Origin: Rhodospirillales bacterium
Lineage (GTDB): Bacteria > Pseudomonadota > Alphaproteobacteria > Acetobacterales > Acetobacteraceae
Assembly: GCA_028866445.1 (NCBI GenBank)
Contig: JAGWIE010000103.1
Location: 1-5,826, forward strand
DNA: 5,826 bases
Reading direction: 5' to 3'
In this document: positions 1-5,826 of the stretch, piece after piece
Layout of the letters: each line of letters starts with the position of its first letter
How positions within the stretch are numbered: the stretch's first letter is position 1
The notes under the pieces: model-generated
What the model was told of the DNA's origin: nothing
What the model saw: the letters and a program-made list of their open reading frames with translations, nothing else
The model's database searches: none
Position numbers and translations under genes: made by a program

Positions 1-10
1 CCTCGGGTCA

Positions 11-38
11 CGCCTCCCCACCGGGGCGCTTTTCTTCT
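11..38 (+). terminator. Terminator-like hairpin in the serC leader (possible attenuator)
   Basis: Bases 11-28 (CGCCTCCCCACCGGGGCG) can fold with C11-G28, G12-C27, C13-G26, C14-G25, a T15-G24 wobble and C16-G23. An alternative register pairs the CCCC run with the GGGG run. A T-rich tract, TTTTCTTCT, follows at 30-38. This is the shape of an intrinsic terminator, and it ends 16 bases before the serC start codon. Such a site either ends an upstream gene or, more interestingly, lies inside the serC mRNA leader as an attenuator. A conserved 'serC' leader RNA is known upstream of serC-serA operons in Alphaproteobacteria; assigning this site to it is inference, because the upstream half is cut off by the window edge. 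Confidence 0.55.
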
Positions 39-42
39 GTAA

Positions 43-47
43 GGGAG
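43..47 (+). promoter_or_regulatory. Ribosome binding site of serC
   Basis: GGGAG at 43-47 lies 7 nt before the ATG at 55 and fixes that start. It begins only a few bases after the T-tract of the leader hairpin, so folding of the leader could affect both transcription and ribosome access. Confidence 0.75.
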
Positions 48-54
48 ATGTTTT

Positions 55-1224
55 ATGGCAGATTTTTCTACAGCCGCCAAGCCTGCGCTGCGTCCGCAGA
101 ACCCTAATTTCTCTTCCGGCCCGTGCTCCAAGCGCCCTGGCTTCTCGCTCGCCGCCCTTGAAGGCGCGTTGCTTGGCCGTTCCCACCGCGCGAAAGAGCC
201 CAAAGCCCGCATCGCGGAGGTTATCTCCCGCTCCAAGGCCATTTTGGGTATGCCGGAAGGCTGGCGCCTGGGCATTGTTCCAGCGTCAGACACCGGTGCG
301 GTGGAAATGGCGATGTGGTCCTTGCTGGGCGCGCGCCCGGTCACCGTTATGGCGCAGGAAAGCTTTTCCTCCGGCTGGGTGACGGATGTGATGGAGCAGC
401 TGCAGCTCCCCGGCGCCCAGATCATCGAAGCCGATTACGGCAAGCTGCCCGATCACACGCAGGTGGATTTCAACCGCGACGTGGTGCTCACCTGGAACGG
501 CACCACCTCCGGCGTGCGCTTCCCCAACGGCGATTTTATTCCGGCGGACCGCGAAGGGTTGGTGATTGTGGATGCCACCTCCGCCGCGTTTGCCATGGAA
601 CTGCCATGGGACAAGCTGGATGTTGTCACCTGGTCCTGGCAGAAAGTAATGGGCGGCGAGGCGGCGCATGGTATGCTGGCGCTCTCCCCGCGCGCGGTGG
701 AGCGGCTGTTAACCTACACCCCCGCCTGGCCGCTGCCGAAAATTTTTCGCCTCACCTCCGGCGGCAAGCTCATCGAAGGTATTTTCGAGGGCGAGACGAT
801 CAACACCATCTCCATGCTCTGCGTTGAAGATGCGCTGGATGGCCTGCGCTGGGCCGAGAGTCTTGGCGGGCTGAAAGGGCTGATCGCCCGTTCCGAAGCC
901 AATTTCAGGGCCGTTTCCAAATGGGTTGAAAGCAATGAGCGTGTGAGTTTTCTGGCTGAAGCCGCCGAAACGCGCGCCTGCACCTCCATGTGCATCGCCA
1001 TCACCGCGCCCTGGTTTATGGCGCTGGATGCAGAGGGCAAGGCCAAAGCGGCCAAGGCTATCGCCGCATTGCTGGAGAAAGAGAAGGCAGCGTTTGATAT
1101 CGCCAGCTACCGCGATGCGCCGCCGGGCCTGCGTATCTGGGGTGGTGGCACGGTCGAAACGTCTGATATCGAGGCGCTGCTGCCCTGGATCGATTACGCA
1201 ATCGACACGGTTTCTGCCAGCTAA
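55..1224 (+). CDS. serC: Phosphoserine aminotransferase SerC
   Basis: This PLP-dependent cytoplasmic enzyme of the class V aminotransferase fold converts 3-phosphohydroxypyruvate plus glutamate to O-phosphoserine plus 2-oxoglutarate, the second step of serine biosynthesis. In many bacteria the same enzyme also serves pyridoxal-phosphate synthesis. The 389-residue protein has the family N-terminal signature PNFSSGPCSKRPG (residues 17-29), NGTTSGVR (148-155), the PLP-nitrogen-binding Asp in VDATSAAF (D173), the Schiff-base lysine in SWQKVMGGE (K197) and a C-terminal GGGTVE (363-368). Length and motifs match the alphaproteobacterial-type SerC (about 370-390 aa), which differs from the roughly 360-aa E. 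coli form. The ATG at 55 has a good Shine-Dalgarno site. serA follows 49 nt downstream on the same strand, so the two are probably co-transcribed. No sign of damage is seen. Confidence 0.96.
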   Translation: MADFSTAAKPALRPQNPNFSSGPCSKRPGFSLAALEGALLGRSHRAKEPKARIAEVISRSKAILGMPEGWRLGIVPASDTGAVEMAMWSLLGARPVTVMAQESFSSGWVTDVMEQLQLPGAQIIEADYGKLPDHTQVDFNRDVVLTWNGTTSGVRFPNGDFIPADREGLVIVDATSAAFAMELPWDKLDVVTWSWQKVMGGEAAHGMLALSPRAVERLLTYTPAWPLPKIFRLTSGGKLIEGIFEGETINTISMLCVEDALDGLRWAESLGGLKGLIARSEANFRAVSKWVESNERVSFLAEAAETRACTSMCIAITAPWFMALDAEGKAKAAKAIAALLEKEKAAFDIASYRDAPPGLRIWGGGTVETSDIEALLPWIDYAIDTVSAS

Positions 1225-1235
1225 AACATGTTTCC

Positions 1236-1256
1236 GCGCGGCGTTATAAACCGCGC
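1236..1256 (+). repeat. GC-rich hairpin between serC and serA
   Basis: GCGCGG (1236-1241) and CCGCGC (1251-1256) form a perfect 6-bp stem with a 9-nt AT-rich loop. No T-run follows, so it does not look like a terminator. In a serC-serA transcript it could protect mRNA or tune serA translation, since it ends 3 nt before the serA ribosome binding site (AAGGA, 1260-1264). The role is inference; only the inverted repeat is seen directly. Confidence 0.4.
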
Positions 1257-1273
1257 CTCAAGGAATTCTTTAC

Positions 1274-2860
1274 ATGGTTAAGGTTTTGATTAGCGACAAG
1301 CTGTCGCCCGCCGCCATCGAGATTTTTAAAAACCGCGGCGTTGAAGTGGATGTGAAAACCGGCCTCACCCCGGCGGAGCTGCGCGAGATTGTTTGGCAGT
1401 ATGATGGGCTGGCCATCCGCTCCGCCACCAAGGTGACGAAAGAAGTGCTGGAGGTGGCGACGAATTTAAAAGTCGTAGGCCGCGCTGGCATCGGTGTGGA
1501 CAATGTGGATGTGAAATCCGCCACCTCACGCGGCGTGGTGGTGATGAACACCCCCAATGGTAACGCCATCACCACGGCTGAACACGCAATTGCGATGATG
1601 TTCGCGCTGGCCCGGCAATTGCCGGAGGCTACGTCCTCCACCAAGGCCGGCAAGTGGGAGAAAAACCGCTTCATGGGCGTGGAGCTGACCAGCAAGGTAC
1701 TGGGGCTTATCGGCTGCGGTAATATCGGTTCCATCGTGGCGGACCGTGCCGTGGGCTTGAAGATGAAGGTGCTGGCGTATGATCCGTTCCTTACCGAGGC
1801 GCGGGCCATCGCGTTGGGTGTGGAAAAAGCTGATCTGGATACGATTTTTGCCAAGGCAGATTTTATTACCCTGCACACGCCGCTGATTGAGGCGACGCGC
1901 AACATCATCTCCGCTGAGGCGATTGCGAAGATGAAGAAGGGCGTGCGCATCATCAATTGCGCCCGTGGTGGGCTGGTGGATGAGGCTGCGTTGTATGATG
2001 CGCTGGTCTCTGGCCATGTTGCCGGCGCGGCGCTGGATGTGTTCGAGTTGGAGCCCGCCAAGGAAAGCCCGCTCTTTGCGTTGGAAAATGTGGTGTGCAC
2101 CCCGCATCTGGGCGCTTCCACCAACGAGGCGCAGGAGAATGTGGCGCTGCAGGTGGCTGAGCAGATTTCAGATTTCCTGCTGACCGGCTCTGTTACCAAT
2201 GCGTTGAACATGCCGAGCGTTTCCGCCGAGGAAGCGCCACGCCTGCGCCCGTATATGGAGCTGTGCCGGTTGCTGGGCGGTTTCGCCGGGCAGCTCACCC
2301 GCGTGCAGGATGGCGCGATCCAACGTATTTTGGTGGAATATGAAGGTGCGGCAGCACCGCTCAACCACCGCCCACTGAACGCCACTGCTTTGGCCGGGCT
2401 GCTCGGCCCGGTGATGGAAGGTGTGAACATGGTGAACGCCCCGGTTCTGGCACGCGACCATGGCATTGAGGTGGCGGAAGTTGTGAGTGACCGCAGCGGC
2501 GATTACCAAACTTTGGTGCGTATCTCTGTTACAACCGAAAAGGGTACACGCTCCGTTGCGGGCACGCTGATTGGCAACGGCAAGCCGCGTCTGGTGGAAA
2601 TTAAGGGCATCAAGGTGGAGGCGGATTTCGCGCCGCACATGCTGTACGTGACGAATAAGGATAAGCCGGGATTCATTGGCCGGTTTGGTATGACGCTGGC
2701 GGATGCGGGCGTGAACATCGCCACCTTCCATCTGGGCCGCGCGGCTGAGGGCGCTGACGCAATTTGCCTCGTCTCGACCGATGGTGAAACGCCGGAAGCG
2801 GTGCTGGATGCCGTGCGCGCTCTGCCACTGGTGATGCAGGCAAATAATTTGGCGTTTTAA
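1274..2860 (+). CDS. serA: D-3-phosphoglycerate dehydrogenase SerA (long, ACT-domain form)
   Basis: This cytoplasmic enzyme oxidises 3-phosphoglycerate to 3-phosphohydroxypyruvate with NAD+, the committing step of serine biosynthesis. The 528-residue protein is the long form. It has an N-terminal substrate domain, then a Rossmann domain with GLIGCGNIG (144-152), the catalytic Arg in NCARGGLVDE (R231), Glu in DVFELEP (E260) and His in TPHLGAST (H278). An intervening allosteric-substrate-binding-like domain spans about 320-445, and a C-terminal ACT domain about 455-528 carries NKDKPGFIGR and a DAGVNIATFHLGR segment. The ACT domain suggests feedback control by L-serine, as known for this family; that is inferred here. 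AAGGA at 1260-1264 lies 9 nt before the ATG. The gene follows serC and supplies the substrate for SerC. All catalytic residues are present. Confidence 0.97.
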   Translation: MVKVLISDKLSPAAIEIFKNRGVEVDVKTGLTPAELREIVWQYDGLAIRSATKVTKEVLEVATNLKVVGRAGIGVDNVDVKSATSRGVVVMNTPNGNAITTAEHAIAMMFALARQLPEATSSTKAGKWEKNRFMGVELTSKVLGLIGCGNIGSIVADRAVGLKMKVLAYDPFLTEARAIALGVEKADLDTIFAKADFITLHTPLIEATRNIISAEAIAKMKKGVRIINCARGGLVDEAALYDALVSGHVAGAALDVFELEPAKESPLFALENVVCTPHLGASTNEAQENVALQVAEQISDFLLTGSVTNALNMPSVSAEEAPRLRPYMELCRLLGGFAGQLTRVQDGAIQRILVEYEGAAAPLNHRPLNATALAGLLGPVMEGVNMVNAPVLARDHGIEVAEVVSDRSGDYQTLVRISVTTEKGTRSVAGTLIGNGKPRLVEIKGIKVEADFAPHMLYVTNKDKPGFIGRFGMTLADAGVNIATFHLGRAAEGADAICLVSTDGETPEAVLDAVRALPLVMQANNLAF

Positions 2861-2874
2861 GCGGACAAAAATTT

Positions 2875-2905
2875 TTGGCGTTGCTCTCACAAAAAGCGAC
2901 ACCAA
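2875..2905. terminator. Probable convergent (bidirectional) terminator between serA and hutD
   Basis: TTGGCGTTGCT (2875-2885) can pair with AGCGACACCAA (2895-2905), giving 10 of 11 pairs with one C-A mismatch, one G-T wobble and a 9-nt loop. It begins 14 nt after the serA stop codon and ends 5 nt before the hutD stop codon at 2911. On the - strand the stem is followed by AAAAATTTTT (2867-2876, partly overlapping the stem base), which could give a T-tract for hutD. On the + strand the following bases are only moderately T-rich. The placement supports a shared terminator for the converging genes, but the stem is imperfect. Confidence 0.45.
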
Positions 2906-2910
2906 TAATT

Positions 2911-3453
2911 TCATGCTTTTGCGGTTAACCCCGCCACCCATAACCCGCCGCCATGCGCGTTTACGGCTTCGCCAGCGGGCACCAGTGCCGCGTCCATCGT
3001 CTCCATCGTCACACCGTTCAGCGTCAGCGGTTCCAGCGCCAGCACCAGATGCGCCGCCGCACCAGCAGCGCGTTCCCACCCCGCCGCGGCGTAATCCAGC
3101 GTTGCCGTGAAGCATTCCGGGTCGAACATTAAGTTGATATCCCGCACCATCCCGCCCAAAGGCGCGCCAAAGGTTGGCGCATCACCAGGAAAGGCGAAGG
3201 CTGGGCCGCCCGGCGTCAGTTCAACGGGAGCCATGCCGTGCACCTCCAGGCGCAGCCGTCCCTCTAATATCCCCATCAACCGTGAGATTCCGGGGAAAAC
3301 CGAAAATGCCCCGGCCTCTTTCACATCCGCCAGGCTCATCCGCCACCCAAACTCCCGGTCCGTGCCCCGCGCGCTTGCCACCAGGCGGGTAATGCCGCCG
3401 CCATTTTTCCAGGGCATCTCAGGCCGTGCGGCTGCTTTGAACAATTCCACCAT
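2911..3453 (-). CDS. HutD/Ves family protein (cupin-like)
   Basis: The 180-residue product matches the HutD/Ves family. It has the N-terminal signature PWKNGGGITRLVA (14-26), then FGWRMSLADVKEAGAFSVFPG (from residue 35) and GILEGRLRLE (61-70), FPGDAPTFG (88-96) and VRDINLMFDP (103-112). The family is small (about 180-200 aa), soluble and of bicupin fold. In Pseudomonas, HutD sits in the histidine-utilisation operon and is thought to limit its expression, possibly by binding a pathway intermediate; E. coli Ves is a cold-responsive relative. No enzyme activity is established that I can assign. Here it stands alone, converging on serA and diverging from zwf, without hut genes nearby in the window, so a role in histidine breakdown cannot be assumed. 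The ATG (3453-3451) has GGAGG 4 nt upstream on the - strand. No signal peptide or membrane segment is evident. Confidence 0.88.
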   Translation of the reverse strand: MVELFKAAARPEMPWKNGGGITRLVASARGTDREFGWRMSLADVKEAGAFSVFPGISRLMGILEGRLRLEVHGMAPVELTPGGPAFAFPGDAPTFGAPLGGMVRDINLMFDPECFTATLDYAAAGWERAAGAAAHLVLALEPLTLNGVTMETMDAALVPAGEAVNAHGGGLWVAGLTAKA

Positions 3454-3563
3454 AATGCCTCCGGTCTCCAGGATGCGCGGATGAGGTCCTTTACGCCACC
3501 GCCCACCGCGATTACTTCATGTAAGCATATGTTCAGGGTGAAGTGCATCCCGGAGGAGTGCTG
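3454..3563. promoter_or_regulatory. Divergent hutD-like / zwf intergenic region, likely holding both promoters
   Basis: These 110 bases separate two divergently transcribed genes, so the promoters of both hutD and the zwf-pgl-edd operon are expected here. The stretch at 3511-3535 is more AT-rich than its surroundings and contains the palindrome CATATG (3526-3531). An inverted repeat, ACTTCA (3514-3519) and TGAAGT (3539-3544), flanks it. I could not pick out a convincing -35/-10 pair on either strand. A classical HexR operator, the regulator of this operon in some bacteria, was not recognised either. The promoter role rests on gene arrangement rather than on consensus boxes. Confidence 0.5.
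3552..3558 (+). promoter_or_regulatory. Ribosome binding site that decides the zwf start
   Basis: GGAGGAG at 3552-3558 is a near-ideal Shine-Dalgarno sequence, with 5 nt between its end and the ATG at 3564. A longer in-frame reading from GTG at 3543 would place this site inside the gene, leaving only GGG at 3536-3538 upstream. The ATG is therefore the better start. Confidence 0.85.
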
Positions 3564-5030
3564 ATGACAAGCCGTGTGATCCCAGTCGAGCCTTTTGTAC
3601 TTGTCGTTTTCGGCGCTACCGGAGACCTTTCCCGTCGCAAGCTCATCCCCGCGATGTTCGAGCGCGATGCCGCGGGGCAATTGCCAGCGGAGGCGGTGCT
3701 TATCGGTGTCTCGCGCGGGCAATTATCGCAGGAGGAATTCGCCGCCCTGGCCAAAGAGGCTGTTGAAGAGCATGTGCCGAAGGTAGAGCGCCCGGCTTCG
3801 CTCATGGAGCGGTTTGCCAAGCGGCTGCACTACATCGCCGCGGATGCCACGGGTGAGGCGGGCTGGGCGGATCTGGCGGCGCAATTGGCCCAGTACAAAC
3901 AGCACACCGTCGTCTTTTACCTTGCCACCGGCCCGGCTTTGTTTGGGCCCATTTGTAAAAATCTGGGCCGGTTTAATCTGGCGCGGGGCAATACCAGGGT
4001 GGTGGTGGAAAAGCCTGTCGGTAAAGACAGGGAATCCGCCCATGCCGTGAACGAGGCCATCGCCCAGGTGTTCCCGGAAGACCGGGTTTACCGGATCGAT
4101 CATTACCTTGGCAAAGAGACGGTGCAGAATTTGATGGCGCTGCGTTTTGCTAACGGCTTGTTTGAACCTTTGTGGAACGCCGCGCATATCGACCATGTGC
4201 AGATCACCGTGGCCGAAGCCCTGGGGGTTGAAGGCCGGGCCGGGTATTACGATACCGCGGGGGCGCTAAGGGACATGGTGCAGAACCATATTCTGCAACT
4301 GCTTTGCCTGGTGGCGATGGAACCGCCCGCGATGCTGGATGCCGATGCAGTGCGCGATGAAAAGCTGAAAGTGCTGCGGGCGCTAAAACCCATGGAAGCG
4401 CCCAATTGGGTTCGCGGCCAGTATCGCGCCGGGGCTTCCGCCGGTGGGCCGGTGCCGGGCTATCTGGAGGAGCTTGGCGCGCCGGAAAGCCGGACGGAAA
4501 CCTTCGTGGCGCTCAAGGCCGAAATTGAAAACTGGCGCTGGGCGGGCGTGCCGTTTTATCTGCGCACCGGCAAGCGGCTGGCGGAGCGTGTGTCGGAAAT
4601 CGTCATCTCCTTCCGTCCGGTGCCGCATTCCATGTTTGGCCAGGGGGCAGGTCCTATTTTACCCAACCGCCTCGTTATCCGTTTGCAGCCGGATGAGGGT
4701 GTTAAGCTCTGGCTGATGATTAAGGACCCCGGCCCTGGCGGGATGCGGCTGCGCCCGGTGCCGTTGGATATGAGCTTCGCCTCTGCCTTTGCCGAACGAA
4801 ACCCGGATGCCTATGAGCGGCTGGTGATGGATGTGGTGCGCGGTAACCAAACTTTGTTCATGCGCCGTGACGAGGTGGTGGCGGCCTGGGCCTGGATTGA
4901 CCCCATATTGGAAGCATGGAGCCAGGCCCCCGAGCCGCCGAAGCCTTATACGGCTGGCACCTGGGGGCCGAGTGCCGCTATTGCGCTGATCGAACGGGAC
5001 GGCCGCACCTGGGCTGATGGAGGCATGTGA
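3564..5030 (+). CDS. zwf: Glucose-6-phosphate 1-dehydrogenase Zwf
   Basis: This cytoplasmic enzyme oxidises glucose-6-phosphate to 6-phosphogluconolactone and reduces NADP+ or NAD+. It is the entry to the Entner-Doudoroff and oxidative pentose phosphate routes. From the ATG the protein has 488 residues, normal for the family. It shows the dinucleotide-binding GATGDLSRRKL (17-27), EKPVGKD (149-155), the substrate signature RIDHYLGKE (177-185, with D179 and H180) and the catalytic His in YYDTAGALRDMVQNH (H242). Arg25 in the first motif appears to match the arginine that reads the NADP 2'-phosphate in Leuconostoc G6PDH, so NADP use is plausible; this is inference by motif alignment. An in-frame GTG at 3543 would add seven residues but is less likely. 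The stop overlaps the pgl start, so this is the first visible gene of a zwf-pgl-edd operon. Confidence 0.97.
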   Translation: MTSRVIPVEPFVLVVFGATGDLSRRKLIPAMFERDAAGQLPAEAVLIGVSRGQLSQEEFAALAKEAVEEHVPKVERPASLMERFAKRLHYIAADATGEAGWADLAAQLAQYKQHTVVFYLATGPALFGPICKNLGRFNLARGNTRVVVEKPVGKDRESAHAVNEAIAQVFPEDRVYRIDHYLGKETVQNLMALRFANGLFEPLWNAAHIDHVQITVAEALGVEGRAGYYDTAGALRDMVQNHILQLLCLVAMEPPAMLDADAVRDEKLKVLRALKPMEAPNWVRGQYRAGASAGGPVPGYLEELGAPESRTETFVALKAEIENWRWAGVPFYLRTGKRLAERVSEIVISFRPVPHSMFGQGAGPILPNRLVIRLQPDEGVKLWLMIKDPGPGGMRLRPVPLDMSFASAFAERNPDAYERLVMDVVRGNQTLFMRRDEVVAAWAWIDPILEAWSQAPEPPKPYTAGTWGPSAAIALIERDGRTWADGGM

Positions 5031-5707
5031 TGCAGAGCTTTTCCGGCCGGGAAGCGTTGGCTAAAGCGTTGACGCAGGATGTGGCGGCAGCACTTTCCGC
5101 CCGCCTTGCCGTGCAGGTGGAAGCCATGCTGGCGGTTTCCGGCGGCAGCACGCCGGGGGCGTTTTTCGCGGCGCTGAGCCAGGCTCCTTTGGATTGGTCC
5201 CGGGTGATCGTAACGCTGGTGGATGACCGCTGGGTGCCAGAGGAAAGCCCCCGCAGCAATGCCGCCCTGGTGCGGCGGCATCTGCTGGTTAACAACGCAG
5301 CGGACGCGCGTTTCATCCCGCTTTATAACGGGGCTTCGTCGCCGCAAGCCGGGCTGGCGGCGTTGGAGGCGCGGTTTGCGCAATTGCCCTTGTCTCTGGC
5401 GGCGGCGGTCTTAGGTATGGGGGAGGATGGTCACACGGCTTCCTTCTTCCCCGGCGGTGACCGTTTGGCGACGGCGCTGGCGCCAGAACGGGGGCAATGC
5501 TTTGAGGCCATAAGCGCACCCAATGCGGGCGAGCCGCGCATTACCCTTACGCTGCCCGTGCTGCTGAAGGCAGATTTGCTGGCTTTGCACATTGAAGGTG
5601 CCGCCAAGCGCGAGGCTCTGGGGCAGGCTTTGTCCGCAGGGCCAATTGAGGCCATGCCCGTGCGCGCCGTGTTGCGGCACGACCCGAAAATTTACTGGAG
5701 CCCCTGA
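5030..5707 (+). CDS. pgl: 6-phosphogluconolactonase Pgl (DevB type)
   Basis: The enzyme hydrolyses 6-phosphogluconolactone to 6-phosphogluconate, between Zwf and Edd. The 225-residue protein carries the DevB/glucosamine-6-phosphate-isomerase-like signatures: VSGGSTPGAFF (36-46), the substrate-site DDRWVP (65-70), SPRSNAALVRRHLL (73-86), GMGEDGHTASFFPG (129-142, with the catalytic-region GEDGH) and GAAKREAL (190-197). Length is usual for the family (about 220-240 aa). The ATG at 5030 shares its A with the zwf stop (TGATG, 5028-5032), and GGAGG at 5019-5023 lies 6 nt upstream. GTG at 5027 in the same frame would add one residue and is less likely. The overlap implies translational coupling to zwf. 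The annotation differs from the unrelated E. coli YbhE-type lactonase. Confidence 0.95.
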   Translation: MQSFSGREALAKALTQDVAAALSARLAVQVEAMLAVSGGSTPGAFFAALSQAPLDWSRVIVTLVDDRWVPEESPRSNAALVRRHLLVNNAADARFIPLYNGASSPQAGLAALEARFAQLPLSLAAAVLGMGEDGHTASFFPGGDRLATALAPERGQCFEAISAPNAGEPRITLTLPVLLKADLLALHIEGAAKREALGQALSAGPIEAMPVRAVLRHDPKIYWSP

Positions 5708-5708
5708 A

Positions 5709-5826
5709 ATGGTTCATCCCGCGCTTGCCGCCGTTACCAAACGCATCATCGAACGCAGCCGCTTGCGGCGCGGGCTTTATCTGCAACGCGTGAGTGCTGC
5801 GGCCAGCACCAAACCAAAACGTCAGG
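5709..5826 (+). CDS. edd: Phosphogluconate dehydratase Edd (N-terminal fragment, cut by window end)
   Basis: The reading frame opens at ATG 5709, one base after the pgl stop, and runs without a stop to the window end (39 codons). GGAG at 5697-5700 lies 8 nt upstream, inside pgl. The fragment contains VTKRIIERSR (residues 9-18) followed by a TyrLeu-x-Arg-Val stretch. It aligns well with the E. coli Edd N-terminus, which reads VTQRIIERSR at the same position. Edd is an Fe-S dehydratase of the IlvD/Edd family that converts 6-phosphogluconate to 2-keto-3-deoxy-6-phosphogluconate, the defining Entner-Doudoroff step. The Fe-S cysteines lie beyond the window, so only identity, not integrity, can be judged. 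Position directly after zwf-pgl strongly supports the call. Confidence 0.9.
   Translation, partial: MVHPALAAVTKRIIERSRLRRGLYLQRVSAAASTKPKRQ

Noticed and set aside
315..827. A 170-codon + strand frame inside serC
   Set aside because: It is an out-of-frame shadow of serC with an Arg/His-rich translation and no ribosome binding site of note.
1245..1250. TATAAA as a -10 box for a separate serA promoter
   Set aside because: No -35-like hexamer is found at 16-18 bp upstream, and the sequence is explained as the loop of the intergenic hairpin. Co-transcription from serC is simpler.
1270..2466. A 398-codon open frame on the - strand opposite serA
   Set aside because: It lies wholly within a clearly identified serA gene, its product is a low-complexity Ser/Thr/Ala-rich sequence with no recognisable motif, and long antisense frames are common in GC-rich genes.
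2168..3115. A 315-codon - strand frame spanning the serA end and part of hutD
   Set aside because: It crosses the probable convergent terminator and overlaps two genes with strong family motifs. Its translation is Arg/His/Gly-rich and unlike a real protein.
3490..3518. TTTACG (3490-3495) with TACTTC (3513-3518) as a zwf promoter
   Set aside because: The -35 match is partial and the -10 match is poor, so it was not reported as a defined promoter; only the intergenic region as a whole was annotated.
5547..5786. A - strand frame across the pgl-edd junction
   Set aside because: It overlaps two co-directional genes supported by family motifs and has no recognisable product; it is treated as a shadow.
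1..5826. A novel defence, mobile or biosynthetic system
   Set aside because: Every substantial stretch is explained by housekeeping metabolism genes or short gaps. I see no transposase, direct repeat array, toxin-antitoxin pair, reverse transcriptase or unknown multi-gene cluster.

Overview
The window reads as ordinary, dense bacterial chromosome, apparently intact throughout. It is GC-rich (roughly 60% by eye), with strong Shine-Dalgarno sites and short or negative gene spacing. The most likely source is an alphaproteobacterium. The reasons are the roughly 390-residue serC of the type common in that class, adjacent to a long-form serA; a short hairpin plus T-tract in the serC leader, which recalls the alphaproteobacterial serC leader RNA; and a zwf-pgl-edd Entner-Doudoroff operon. 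An acidophilic or acetic-acid-bacterium relative (Acetobacteraceae) is plausible, but that is only an impression from protein style.

Layout. Bases 1-54 are the serC leader, holding a terminator-like hairpin that may act as an attenuator. serC (55-1224) and serA (1274-2860) follow on the + strand with a 49-nt gap and encode two consecutive steps of serine biosynthesis. A hairpin at 2875-2905 lies in the short gap where serA meets the converging hutD-like gene (2911-3453, - strand). This cupin-fold HutD/Ves family gene has no histidine-utilisation genes beside it in the window. A 110-bp divergent gap (3454-3563) separates it from zwf (3564-5030, +), which overlaps pgl (5030-5707, +) by one base. 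One base after pgl comes the start of edd (5709 to beyond the window end).

How the genes work together. Zwf, Pgl and Edd carry glucose-6-phosphate through 6-phosphogluconolactone and 6-phosphogluconate to KDPG, the entry arm of the Entner-Doudoroff pathway. An aldolase gene (eda) would be expected downstream but is not visible. The glyceraldehyde-3-phosphate made by the pathway is turned into 3-phosphoglycerate, the substrate of SerA. SerA makes 3-phosphohydroxypyruvate and SerC transaminates it to phosphoserine. The final phosphatase (serB) is not in the window. The two + strand blocks are therefore metabolically connected, but they are separated by an opposite-strand gene and are probably transcribed independently.

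I found no mobile element, CRISPR array, tRNA, rRNA or convincing novel multi-gene system. The items most worth a second look are the serC leader hairpin, the orphan HutD-like gene and the hutD-zwf divergent regulatory gap.
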